A program made the position numbers and the translations under genes. From the NCBI GenBank assembly GCA_022419385.1, contig JAJUBI010000002.1:4836001-4900000 (forward strand): a DNA stretch of 64,000 bases, given 5' to 3'. Positions 45,543 to 55,566 of the stretch are shown here, piece after piece (position 1 is the stretch's first letter; every line of letters starts with the position of its first letter). The stretch is from Paraconiothyrium sp. Pb-2020 (Eukaryota > Ascomycota > Dothideomycetes > Pleosporales > Didymosphaeriaceae). Below the pieces are notes generated by a model. The model saw only the letters and a list, made by a program, of their open reading frames with translations, was not told the DNA's origin and did not search any database.

Positions 45543-45854
45543 AGGGGGACCAGCAAGAGGCATTACACGACCGTTGGAACCGTCCCAGCACTCGAATTCC
45601 GGGCTAGGCCTTGGCACATTAAGCACTCTCGATGGTCCCGCGCGGGTATTTGCCATGCTCGCAGATGGATCGTAAATGAAATCACGAATCAGCACCCCTG
45701 TCCGCATCTCCCACTCTAACGACCACAATATACGGCAATGTCAACCACAGCAAAGCTCAAGTGGGGCCTTCACTGATAGACCTGAACATCGAGCTCATTT
45801 CGCTTTTCCTCGACGTTACCGCTCTCTTGATCGGTCCACCCACACCTATACACA
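45543..45854. other. intergenic, photolyase 3' / DUF4360 5'
   Basis: 312 bp between two plus-strand genes. No gene seen. Confidence 0.5.
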
Positions 45855-46541
45855 ATGCGCCTCCCCACCCTCCTGCTCACTCTGAGCACCGCCACCAGCG
45901 CCCTCTATCTCCCTCGAGACCCCATACCCAAACCCAGCATCTCAAATATCTCCTACTGGGGCAGCGCCTGTCCAGACAACGGCCTCGCATTCGCCTTCGG
46001 CGCGAACGCTTCCACCGCGAGTCTACCCCTCACCTTCACGCTCTCCAACTTTCTCCCCAACTACGGCTCCTTCGGCTCCTCGCTGCGCATGTGCAACGCC
46101 GTAGCCTTCGTCTCGCTCGAAAAAGGCTACAAGGTAAAAATCAACGCAAAGGGCACGACGGCAGCAGGAAACGCGCAGTTGCCCGGGAACTCTACGCTCT
46201 TTTTTAGGGGGACGTGGTTTTGGGCGGAGAGTGCGGGGACGCAGGTATGTGATGTTTAAGTGTAGGGTGAGTTGTGTCGGCGATTGGCTAACGTGACGGT
46301 GTAGAGCGTGGGTATGTTTGATACCCCGGGGCCGCTTGCGGGACCGTTTGAGCATCTTCTTACGCCGGTGGAGGGGAGCGATCAGGGTGTTGAATCGGGG
46401 TGTGCGGGCGGGGAGCAGGAGCTAGACATTGAGTTTCAGGCGAGGGCGGTGAATGATACGTTTGGAAACTTTGGTGTGTTGCAGAGTGAAGCGGATGCGA
46501 GGTGGACGCTGACGACGGATGTGGAGGTTGTGAAGTGTTAA
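45855..46541 (+). CDS. secreted DUF4360 protein
   Basis: Exons 45855-46244 and 46305-46541 (60-nt intron, GTATGT, CTAACG branch, TGTAG end) encode 208 aa. Residues 1-16 (MRLPTLLLTLSTATSA) form a clean signal peptide. The mature protein contains YWGSACPDNGLAFAFG, FTLSNFLPNYGSF and RMCNAVAFVSLEKGYKV, which fit DUF4360, a family of small secreted fungal proteins with paired Cys. The ending CAGGEQELDIEFQAR and a terminal Cys also suit the family. Biochemical role is unknown; the mature size and Cys content would put it among effector-like candidates, which is only inference. Confidence 0.85.
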
Positions 46542-46804
46542 TTGCGTTATCTCTTGCCATAAACCTCTTGTAGGTCCTTCCGACACGTTGTACATGAATA
46601 TTCAACATGTTAGAAGACCTGCATTTAAGAATCTCAGGATGTACAGCCATCAATCTTACCCACCCCCAATATCAAACTCCCCTCATCCTCCCTGCCTGCC
46701 CACCCATCCATCCCCATCGCTCTACCATGTCTCCCGGACACCTCCGCCCCACCTCACACTCAAACCTCAAACCTCTATGCCCCTCCCCTTTCTTACCCTC
46801 CCCC

Positions 46805-47191
46805 TCAAAAACCCCCTCCCCCAACACCTCCCCCCTCCCTTTGGAACCTCACCACATCATCCACAAACGCACCTACCCCCATCAGCACCCTCCTATCAAC
46901 TCAACTAATATAAAAAGCATACAAAAAGCGCAGAAACAGATGGGGAAAGGAAGGGTGAAACGCACCCCACGGGACGCCCATACGCCTTAAATCCCTTCTC
47001 ACGTTTTCCCTTGCGGTGCGTCGGTCGTTGAGGACCCAGGCCTCCTCCTCTTCGTCTGCCTCTTCGTCTGCGGCCGGGGAGTGCGTGGAGAGGGGGAGGT
47101 GCAGGCGTTGAGTTAGGGCGCGGGAGGTGAGGAGGCGGTATGCGGGGCTGTGAGTGTGTTTTGGGAGCGGTGATGTAGTTGAAGAGGGCAT
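46805..47191 (-). CDS. small two-exon protein of unknown function
   Basis: Exon 1 46966-47191 starts at an ATG and reads PAYRLLTSRALTQRLHLPLS, an acidic run ADEEADEEEEAW, then RRTARENVRRDLRRMG. A GTGCGT donor at 46965 and an acceptor at 46873 (GCTGAT branch, GGTAG end) join it in frame to exon 2 (46805-46872), giving VPWGAFVDDVVRFQREG and a Gly-rich end, 97 aa. The N-terminus is basic and could be a mitochondrial leader. Without the splice the first frame runs to 46901. I do not recognise a family. Confidence 0.45.
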
Positions 47192-47903
47192 GGGAGGTAT
47201 GGTGCTAGCGCTGCGCTGCGGAGCGGTTCAATACGGTGCGTTGCGGATGCGTAGGCGGTTCGATGCGGTGCGGTGCTGTGCGGTGCTAAGCTTGCGTGGC
47301 GGAGAGTTGCGATGCGCTGCGATGCGTACAGATATGGAAGCCGCGAAGCCCTGCTTTATGCTCGGAGTCAGTTGTTTGACACTGCGCGAGCTGTGAATGC
47401 GCATCTCAAGGGGCATCTCGAGCTCGAGGTGCCGAACGCAGGCCGCATGGTTCAAACGGGTGAGGATGGAAGTGGCTGTTACTAACATCTCCAGCCGCGT
47501 TCGAACGAAGACGGATTCACAGACACAGCATGGAAGATTGTGGTGCGAACTTTTGATCATTGAATCCCTCTTCACGTTCCTTTCACTATAGCTCCACCCA
47601 ACGGGGTGACTTCCCCTACCAACGCTCCCCTAGAAACGCACCCATACAAAGACATAGCATAACAAACGTCGCAAGCATATGCACAACCCGCGAGATCCTT
47701 CCCCATCGCGGGCGGCCAAGTATACACAACAAAGAATCCAAAAAGCGGCCGTGCAAGACCTGGGTATGAAGCAGCCATACAGGCGTGGGTATGAGACACG
47801 TACAAATGCCCTATCTAGCGTGCCGAAGAAGCTATGAGAAGAGAACAAGAAGGGTAATTTGGAGAGACAAAGACATGACAGGAGCAGACAAAACACATTA
47901 GCG

Positions 47904-47917
47904 CGACCGCGCGGTCG
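47904..47917. repeat. 14-bp perfect palindrome
   Basis: CGACCGCGCGGTCG is its own reverse complement. It lies beyond the 3' end of the serine-rich protein gene, 64 bp from a larger inverted repeat. Confidence 0.85.
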
Positions 47918-47980
47918 TATTAAGGAGAGTATGTACCGTGTAAGCAGGTAACGCTGGGGGGTGCGACGAGTCGCTATGAC

Positions 47981-48013
47981 ACAGCGCGATGGACGCGCTG
48001 TCCATCGCGCTGT
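47981..48013. repeat. perfect 14-bp inverted repeat with 5-nt loop
   Basis: Arms ACAGCGCGATGGAC (47981-47994) and its exact complement (48000-48013) flank a GCGCT loop. It would form a stable RNA or DNA hairpin about 150 bp past the stop of the serine-rich protein gene. Confidence 0.85.
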
Positions 48014-48165
48014 TGGACGTGACAGTGAATCTCGCCCGGGTATATAACGTGGTGATTCCACGTGAACAAATGCTGGGTGCTAGATCGCTATGCACATGCA
48101 CGCTTGTCGTGAGGCAAATATGGTGCAGGAATGACAGTGAAGAAGGTCAACAGTAATCGGTATCA

Positions 48166-49791
48166 TCACACGTTCTCGGTAAAGCGCGAGCCTCGTGAAA
48201 TTGTGGAGCCGTCTCGCGACGGGTGGCTCCTTCCGAGCGAACCTCGAGGGGGATAGTCGGGGTTGGGCGTGCCCGGCGGACTCAGCGTATTTCCGCCATT
48301 GCGAGGTGGTGCACCCCACACAGGCGTGTCATCGGCATGGCGTATCACTGGTGTTTGAGCAGGGCTTGGTCTCACCCGCGCTTCGGTGCCCATTGCACCT
48401 GTATTCGACGTCTCCCCAATCTCTTTTGCAAAACTCGAATCTCCAAAGTCCTTTGAGAGGACACCTGGACCGCCGTACCAGCCTTTGTCGTCATGGTAAA
48501 ACGATGAGCCGGATAGCGTACCCTCTCCGCGGCCAGCGGCGAATTGCTCGGAAGTCATACCTTCGCTGAAGGCGGAGGGCAATTTACGTCCCGAGATACG
48601 TTGGAAGCTCTTCTCGCCCGTACCGCTGCTCCCGGCGGTTGATCTAGACGCTCCAGAGAAGCGATTGAGGAAAGACGGAGGAACAAAGCTTGTGCGTGCC
48701 GCATTTTGTGTCATGGGCTGGCTAATTTCCCTGTCAGTTTGGTCATCTCCAGTAAGTTGGAGGGCGCCGCCAAGCTGCTTCCGCTTGTGACGCTTGATGA
48801 GGAACAGCAACAACCATAGAAGCAAAGCGACACCAGCCAGACTGCCAACGACGGTTCCGACGACCTGGGGTGTCTCTAACGGACCACTTGATCCATCATT
48901 CGTAATCGGCGCCGTCGTGCCCGTAGGAGATGCAGCGCCTGTAGTTGCAGGGTCGATATAGCCCCCAGCGCCGCCCCCTACTGCGGTGCTAGAAGCAATA
49001 TAGCTCGAACTGGAGGCTTGTGCAGATGTGGCGCTGGTCGTGATGGAAGAGTCAATCGATGAGAGCGACGTCGAGTGTGAGGAAGACGAAGAAGATGATG
49101 TCGATGATAACGTCGATGTCGAATTGAACGACGAGGATGCAGATGAGGAGATTGTGCTAGATGTTGTGCTAGAAGTTGTAGAATTGTATCCCGATACAGT
49201 CGAAAAGACACTCGAGAGAACGGGAGCAGTTGTCGACTCGGGAGCCGCAGAGTGTGTGGTGGTCTCGGCGGCTGCCGCTGTTGGTACGCCTGATGGCCAC
49301 GGGTAGGCTGGAACTGATGGAACATTCAAGTCGCTAGGAAACGGAGGGACCGAGGGAACTGAAGGTAAAACGGCTGCGGCTGTAGCTACTGAAGGCTCAG
49401 CGGCGGCTGATTGAGTTACTGATGGTTCGACGGCGGCGGCTGTAGCTACTGATGGCACGACAGCTGCAGGTGTAGTGTCCACACCGGGCGTTGCAGTTGC
49501 TTGTCCGACCACATTTCCGGCAGAATCGAGCGTCTGGACCACTTGCACATTTACTGTCTTAACATTGGGCGTGACCTGCGCCGAGCGACGGTGAAACAGG
49601 CGATGGGCCTTGCCCATGACGGCGCGTCCTTTCTGCTCGCGGATCAAAAGTGGCTCTCCAACGTCTTGCGAAGTTTCCTCCTCTTCCTCCACTTGCACCT
49701 GCGCGGGTTCCTTTTTCACCACGTCCTGGGCTCGGTGGCGATAGCGTGAATCGATCCTGATAATTCTAGTCGGTAACGGCACCGTATCCAT
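48166..49791 (-). CDS. serine/threonine-rich single-pass membrane protein
   Basis: Single-exon 541-aa protein from the ATG at 49791; upstream codons open only with GTG. Residues 105-170 contain repeated PSVATAAAV units, and 180-275 are a Ser/Thr-rich mucin-like stretch likely to be O-glycosylated. One transmembrane helix spans about 310-332 (VGTVVGSLAGVALLLWLLLF), followed by a basic stop-transfer KRHKRKQ and a 200-residue cytoplasmic tail rich in Ser, Gly and Pro. This is the layout of WSC/MID2-like wall-stress sensors, but no WSC Cys domain is present. No signal peptide is seen; the first 70 residues are charged, with RR pairs, so a leader exon upstream or signal-anchor insertion must be assumed. 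Confidence 0.75.
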   Translation of the reverse strand: MDTVPLPTRIIRIDSRYRHRAQDVVKKEPAQVQVEEEEETSQDVGEPLLIREQKGRAVMGKAHRLFHRRSAQVTPNVKTVNVQVVQTLDSAGNVVGQATATPGVDTTPAAVVPSVATAAAVEPSVTQSAAAEPSVATAAAVLPSVPSVPPFPSDLNVPSVPAYPWPSGVPTAAAAETTTHSAAPESTTAPVLSSVFSTVSGYNSTTSSTTSSTISSSASSSFNSTSTLSSTSSSSSSSHSTSLSSIDSSITTSATSAQASSSSYIASSTAVGGGAGGYIDPATTGAASPTGTTAPITNDGSSGPLETPQVVGTVVGSLAGVALLLWLLLFLIKRHKRKQLGGALQLTGDDQTDREISQPMTQNAARTSFVPPSFLNRFSGASRSTAGSSGTGEKSFQRISGRKLPSAFSEGMTSEQFAAGRGEGTLSGSSFYHDDKGWYGGPGVLSKDFGDSSFAKEIGETSNTGAMGTEARVRPSPAQTPVIRHADDTPVWGAPPRNGGNTLSPPGTPNPDYPPRGSLGRSHPSRDGSTISRGSRFTENV

Positions 49792-51448
49792 ACGGTATGG
49801 GAGCACCCAACGCTACTGGGGCACGAACGAGTCTCCGGGGTCTTGGGTGGCGAATGGTATACTGTCGCAAAGCATATAGTGAGCGTATCGAGTTGGTCGC
49901 GGTGGTAGTAGCATGCGAAGGAGCGGACGTTGAGGCTTGGCTCTGATCAAGGTCCAGTCAATGGATACTGTTTGTGGTGTGGCTGTTGAGTGAGGGTTGG
50001 GAATGAATGGACGCCAGGTGACTGGCAGGAAGGAGTGTCCTGGTGACGGTCAGCGATCTGCACTCCAATGATAGCTCGCGTGGAGTCACAGGTATAGCGA
50101 CTGGAGGGCTTGCAGAAATTTACCTGGACGTTCAACGGACCAGCATTCGCTCTCGAAACGGTTTTGGAGGCGGCAAGTATTGGCGGTCCCGAGTGTGGGC
50201 GCGGAGCGTTTATGGCAGGGCGGGTGGGTGCTGTCGTGCAATGGTAGCGTAGTCCAACGGTCGGAGGCACAGCGTGGGCCTGGCGCAACGGGGTCTTGTC
50301 GCGGGAGGGCGCGTGGCGGGCTCTGTTGCAGTCCTGCTGTCGCACACCGTTCCCTTGCGGGCAGGCGATTCAATTGTCGACGTCGCAGCGGAGGTCTGGT
50401 GTCGAGGAGCCGGACACGGGAGCACACAAGTAGCTGGAGCGTCGAGCGGCTGGCCCACGGTTGGGGGGCCTCTGGGGATCCACTCCGGCGAATCAGGCGG
50501 CGGCGAACCCTTGCAGCAAATTTCGATCGCGGTCGCGAGCGCGGGCCAGCAAGCCTCACGAGATTGCGAGATGACGAACGCCGGACGGGGAAAATAGCAG
50601 ACGCGGTATAGCAGCACGCTGCAGCAGGGTTGACTGTGACGAGGGCGGCGGGCGTGTGAGGCTCTCCCCAGCGGCGCGCCCACGACTCGACTCTGTGACG
50701 ACTGCACGCCGGACGGATATATTATATCAACGGACTCGCCGCCAGCGCGCTGCTGATGCCCGGAGTCGTCGCCGGCCCCCCAAAATAGCGACCCCGTGTG
50801 CGCTGGTGCCGGGTGCCCGCGCTGATTTGACTCACTCGCAGCGCTCAATTTGCAGCGTCGCTCGCCGTGGCACATCCAATACTCCAAGCTTCCGCAACTG
50901 CTTAGGCGGTGCAGGGATCGGGCCTGCACGCCGCGGGCCATGTCGCTCACGCGTCTCCACTGTGTCGAGGTCCAGATGCTCCATTGGCCCACCGCCGTTT
51001 CGTGAATCGATACTTGGCTTGTTCCTCGTTGCTCACGCCCCGATGGCCTCTGCTAGTCAGGAACGCTCTTGCACGCCGGGTGCCTGTGCGCAATGCGCCT
51101 CGGAGACAACATTCGCCGCCCCGCCTGGAGGGGTAGACGCCTCCAAACCGTCAGCGCCGCCGCGGGGCAGCAGAGGACGCGTATCCGTGGCATCGTGAGT
51201 GTAGACACGACTTCAACTATTCAAAGTACACGGCGTGCTGCCTGGCTACACTCACTATTGGTTGCCCTTCCCCCCACAGATACCTAACGCTGATCGTGCC
51301 TTCCCACGTCATAGCTCGCGTACCTGTTTCGCCCGCGGCCAAGACACCTCTCCCCCGCCGACTGTGATGTCTCTGTCCCTCGACCATTCCAAAGGACCAG
51401 TAATGCGCTGTGATATTTGACTCAGTTTGCATACTCACAACACTGACC
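49792..51448. other. divergent intergenic region, GC-rich
   Basis: 1.66 kb between the serine-rich gene and the DUF676-type gene. The 260-codon minus frame at 50210-50992 and overlapping plus frames are compositional; none has a motif. A long divergent promoter is the simplest reading. Confidence 0.45.
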
Positions 51449-53718
51449 ATGGCGTCACCCTCGCAATCGCCACCTCCGCCGTATTCCCTAGAGGCTGGGA
51501 GTGGCAGTGCATTGCCAGCACTGGCACCACCGCCGCTGCCGCCACGCAACAACCCCCGGGGGTCTGATGCAAACCCTCACGCAGACTCTTCCCTCGCAGC
51601 TATGGCATCTCATGACCCACGCTCGTCGTCGCTGCAGTCGCTGGGCGCGCAGATTGATGATGACAGAGCAGGCAGACGGCGCCTCCTGCTTGTGTACATC
51701 CACGGCTTCATGGGCGACGAGACTAGCTTCCGAAACTTCCCCGCTCATGTTCACAATCTCGTCTCCGTCACACTTGCCGAGTCTCATGTAGTTCATACCA
51801 AACTCTACCCAAAGTACCGCTCGCGATATGCCCTTGAGGTTGCCAGAGACGACTTTTCCAAATGGTATAGATGGTTGTAGCTCACTATCAAGCTCACGAT
51901 ATACTAACTCAACTCAGGCTGAGTCCCCATGAAGACAAATGGACGGATGTGATACTCCTTGCACACTCTATGGGCGGTCTGGTGGCGGCCGACGTCGCTC
52001 TACTATGTCGGCACCGAATAATAGGCGTGATCAATTTTGATGTCCCGTTCCTGGGTATGCACCCTGGCATCATCAAGGCTGGGCTCGGGAGCATCTTCAA
52101 GCCGTGGCCTGAACCGCAGGATCAGACTAGTGAAGGACCCGACCCGACGGGAAAGAAAATAAGCCGTTTCAATACGCTGTTCAACCCTAAACCGAATGAC
52201 CCCAACTTCAATCCACCCTTTCCTAATGACGTCCATCTTCCGGTTCGCAAAGGATGGGAAAACACACTGCACTGGCTGAACAAACACTCGAACGGTGTAG
52301 TGCAGGCGGGGAAAAGCTTGGTTCGGTCGCACTTCGAGTTTGGCTCCGCCATGGCCGATTATCGAACCCTCAAAGCGAGATACATGAAGATTCGATCTCT
52401 GGAAGAAGAAGACGAGAGACAACGGATTGCTGCTATGCATGACATGGCTCATCCACCCCGGATTCGATTCGTCAATTACTACACCACAAGCACGGGAAGG
52501 CCCAAGAAGCCCAAATCACCAATGTCGCTCTCGCCCTCGCCCTCACGACCCCTCAGTAGAACTTCGCAACATCCAGCAGACAGTACTACAGCGCTTGCGT
52601 CGTCAGCCTCGCAGCTTAGGATAGATGGCCACGGTTCCGAAGCATCTACAGTCAGCCCCAGGATCTCGATCGAACGCCCTCCTGAAGACGATGTCTTAGA
52701 TTTTGTACCACCAACACCAATAGACGAAGTCGATCCAGAGCCGTCCGTCGATCCACAGCCATTGGTCGAAACTGAAACTGCAGAATCTGCATCTGGACCA
52801 CAGCTCCCTGATATTCCACCGATACCTCAAGAGCCCCCGTTTGTTGATTTGGCGCAGTTTACGGATAAAAGTCAGAGGAAAGCTGCCGAGAAGGAACATG
52901 ATCAGGCCCTCAAAGAGTATCAACGGGCCGTCAGGGGACGCAACAAAATCATCAACGAGCGGGACAAAATCCAAGAGAGGTGGGAGAAGCAGAAGAAAAA
53001 GGATCAGCAGTCAAAAGAGAAGCAAGCGCAAAAGGACCAGCAGTCCAAGGAGAAGCAAGCACACAAGGATCAACAGGCTGAAACAAAGGAAACGGAAACG
53101 CATTTGCAGCGAGAGGAGAAACGGCTGCAGCAAGAGGCGAAGCGTATGCAGCAAGAGGAGGACCGAATGCGGGGACGTCCCCAAATCGAGGAACGGACCA
53201 AGAGCAAGGAGAAAGCTGACAGCGAACACCACACCGAACTCACCCACGAAGACGTTGGAGCCGTGCAATTGGGCGGAGACAACGCATCGCGCAGCTCATC
53301 GAATAATGGGCCTTATGGGAACTATGACTTTTCTCGAAGTGCTATCATGAACCAAGCTGAGCCAGACGAGCAAGCCTCCTATACGACGGGATCGAATCCT
53401 CCATCATCCTACAACGAATCTACGTATTCGCTCGCAACCGCAGACAGTAAAGTTCAAGTTCCTGCTTCTGAGAAGCCACCAAAGGTGAGGCGCTTGAGGA
53501 AGTTCTGCATGCTTCCGCCAGAGGATAGTAAAGGGAACAAGGACCCAACATGGGTGCGCATCTTTATGGAGGGCATCGACGAAGTCGCTGCACACACGAC
53601 ATTGTTCTTTGTGAATGACACATATGAGCGTTTAGTCGGGGATGTCGGCGCACGAATCGAAGAGTGGGTGTCCGAAGCCGACAGTTTGCGGCTCGCGCGA
53701 GAGTTGGAGGGCTTATGA
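51449..53718 (+). CDS. DUF676-type serine hydrolase with coiled-coil region
   Basis: Exons 51449-51864 and 51918-53718 (53-nt intron with ACTAAC branch) encode 738 aa. After a Pro-rich leader, the alpha/beta-hydrolase fold begins LLLVYIHGFMGDETSF (85-90 HGFMGD) and carries the nucleophile motif AHSMGGLVAADVAL with Ser156, then VINFDVPFLGMHPG. This resembles the DUF676 lipase/esterase-like family. From about residue 330 there is a long charged coiled coil with an 11-residue repeat (KDQQSKEKQAQ, KDQQSKEKQAH), a Ser-rich linker and a conserved-looking C-terminal block RKFCMLPPED...FFVNDTYERLVGDVG. Substrate is unknown. The Asp and His of the triad were not assigned. Confidence 0.82.
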
Positions 53719-53927
53719 GGGGTGAAGAGCCTACACACATAATGCTATCGTCGTCGACTCTTATCATAACGTGGTGATCTCGGAGTATCTACCTGCTTGT
53801 CTGCCCACAACTCATCAAATGGATATCAAAAAAAATACACGGAAAGCATCTGCGTCACACATCGTACCATGACATTGCCAGGTCATCAATATCAGTTCAT
53901 TCCGATAGCGTACAACTTCCTACTGCA

Positions 53928-54478
53928 TTAGAAGAAAGACAGCAAACCCGCCGCGATCCACGCAGCCGTAATACCGCCCAACAGCTGCACTACCTCCTCG
54001 CTGCCTGCAATGGCCTCGTTGAATTTGCCCATGAGTGGTATTTTGATTTGGTCCTTCTCGTTCCAGAACGTCTTCATATGAAGCCTGGCCAATGCGCTCA
54101 CCGCCATACAAATAATCGACAGAACGACATGCGTCGTGATCCCAAACTTTGTGAGGAGCAACAGCACAGAGCAAACCGTGGAAAGAACAAGCTAGATCAA
54201 TTAGCATCATTCCAATGCACATATATGAATCGATACGAAGAGCAGTCAGAACGTACAGCGATGGTCCCGCTAGTCTGCGTGGCCCGGGTCTTATGCAATC
54301 GGGCCGCGACAGAGTTTGACCATTTTGATAGCTTTTGCGCCTGCTCTTCATACTCCTGGAGCCGCGTGATGTTCTGGTAGGCCATGTAGAGACCGTAGGA
54401 GGACAAGGCGGTTACGAAACATAGCGGGATGAGGGGCGAGGTGTTGTATTCGGGAGTTACATCGAGCCAGTGGACCAT
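53928..54478 (-). CDS. three-helix membrane protein of unknown function
   Basis: Exons 54257-54478 and 53928-54191 (65-nt intron, GTACGT...GATCTAG) encode 161 aa. Hydrophobic segments lie at about residues 14-34, 75-105 (split near the intron) and 140-161; between the first two is an amphipathic stretch LQEYEEQAQKLSKWSNSVAA. The last helix IAAGLLSFF reaches the C-terminus. I do not recognise a named family. Divergent from the EFM4-like gene, 244 bp between ATGs. Confidence 0.7.
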
Positions 54479-54722
54479 TTTTGCGGTGCGAATATAATAT
54501 GCGATGGGATAGTTGGAACGTGGAAGAACGAGGTAGTAAAATGTCTGGGATTGGAGGTGCAGAAGGACGAAGGCCAGGCCAGAACGTCATGTTTCGCCAG
54601 GGACTCTGCGAAAATCTGCCCCTCGGCTCGCTAATTAGGGCAGGGGTCGTCAACCACCCCCTCCGTTCCGCAACTTTTCCTACAACTCGACTGCCACCGG
54701 TCTTTTCACACTCGACCGCACA

Positions 54723-55484
54723 ATGGCAGATTCAACGAAGCCCGAACATCTCAATACTTCCGCCCTAGGCACCCGCGCCTACTGGGACTCAGCCTACACG
54801 ACCGAGCGCTCCAACTTCTCCGTCGACCCCTCCGACGAAGGCACTATCTGGTTCAGCGACGCTGGCGCCGAAGAGCGCATGCTCTCCTTCCTCGAGAACC
54901 TCGCCGACGAAGACGTCCTCCACAAAGAAGCAGACGGCGAAGTCGCAAACGGCGAGGAAGACCCCTCTTTCACCGAACCTACACGCTTTCTTGATCTGGG
55001 GACAGGGAACGGACATCTGTTGTTTGCGCTAAGGGAGGAGGGTTGGGAAGGGGAAATGGTGGGCGTGGATTACTCGGCGCAGAGTGTGAGGCTTGCGGAA
55101 GAAATCAAGGCGAGCAAGGGAGCAGAATGCGAAGATGTGCAGTTCCATGAGTTTGACATTCTCGGTGCTTCTGCGGCGCCGGATTGGCTCGGCGAGGGCT
55201 TCGACGTTGTGCTGGATAAGGGGACGTTTGATGCGATTAGTCTGAGCGAGGAGAAGGATGCGCAGGGGCGACGGATTGTTGAGGGGTACAAAGCGGCGGT
55301 AGAACCGCTGGTCAAGAAAGGCGGAAGGTTTCTGATCACGAGCTGCAATTGGACGGAGGAAGAGGTGAAGGGGTGGTTTGAGGGTGGGGAGCTTGAGTAT
55401 GAGGGGAAGGCGGAGTATCCGAGTTTTACGTTTGGTGGGAAGACGGGGAGCAGTGTGTGCACGCTTTGCTTTAAGAGGAGGTGA
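54723..55484 (+). CDS. EFM4: eEF1A lysine methyltransferase, EFM4/METTL10-like
   Basis: Single-exon 253-aa protein. Motifs in order: LGTRAYWDSAYTTER near residue 15, the SAM-binding motif I FLDLGTGNGHLLFAL at 89-103, the acidic residue after strand 2 in VGVDYS, the catalytic-region string DVVLDKGTFDAISLS, and SCNWTEEEVKGWF. This order and the DKGTFDAI string are typical of EFM4 (yeast) and METTL10/EEF1AKMT2 (animals), which methylate a lysine of translation elongation factor 1A. The gene is tail to tail with an EFM7-like gene, 82 bp between stops. Confidence 0.88.
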   Translation: MADSTKPEHLNTSALGTRAYWDSAYTTERSNFSVDPSDEGTIWFSDAGAEERMLSFLENLADEDVLHKEADGEVANGEEDPSFTEPTRFLDLGTGNGHLLFALREEGWEGEMVGVDYSAQSVRLAEEIKASKGAECEDVQFHEFDILGASAAPDWLGEGFDVVLDKGTFDAISLSEEKDAQGRRIVEGYKAAVEPLVKKGGRFLITSCNWTEEEVKGWFEGGELEYEGKAEYPSFTFGGKTGSSVCTLCFKRR

Positions 55485-55566
55485 AGACGGCTATGCAACA
55501 CTCTCAGAATTTACACCTGTCTATTGGGACAATTGAGAAGTCGAAGGAGGATATGGACGGGAGAGG

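Larger units (their letters stand above)
47192..48165. other. intergenic with G/C-rich short-motif tracts and two palindromes
   Basis: 974 bp. At 47205-47330 the motif TGCGG and variants recur irregularly. Two hairpin-forming palindromes at 47904-47917 and 47981-48013 are listed separately. No gene is supported. Confidence 0.5.

Noticed and set aside
50210..50992. 260-codon minus-strand frame and overlapping plus frames
   Set aside because: GC-rich composition keeps several frames open at once; no domain, no splice support.
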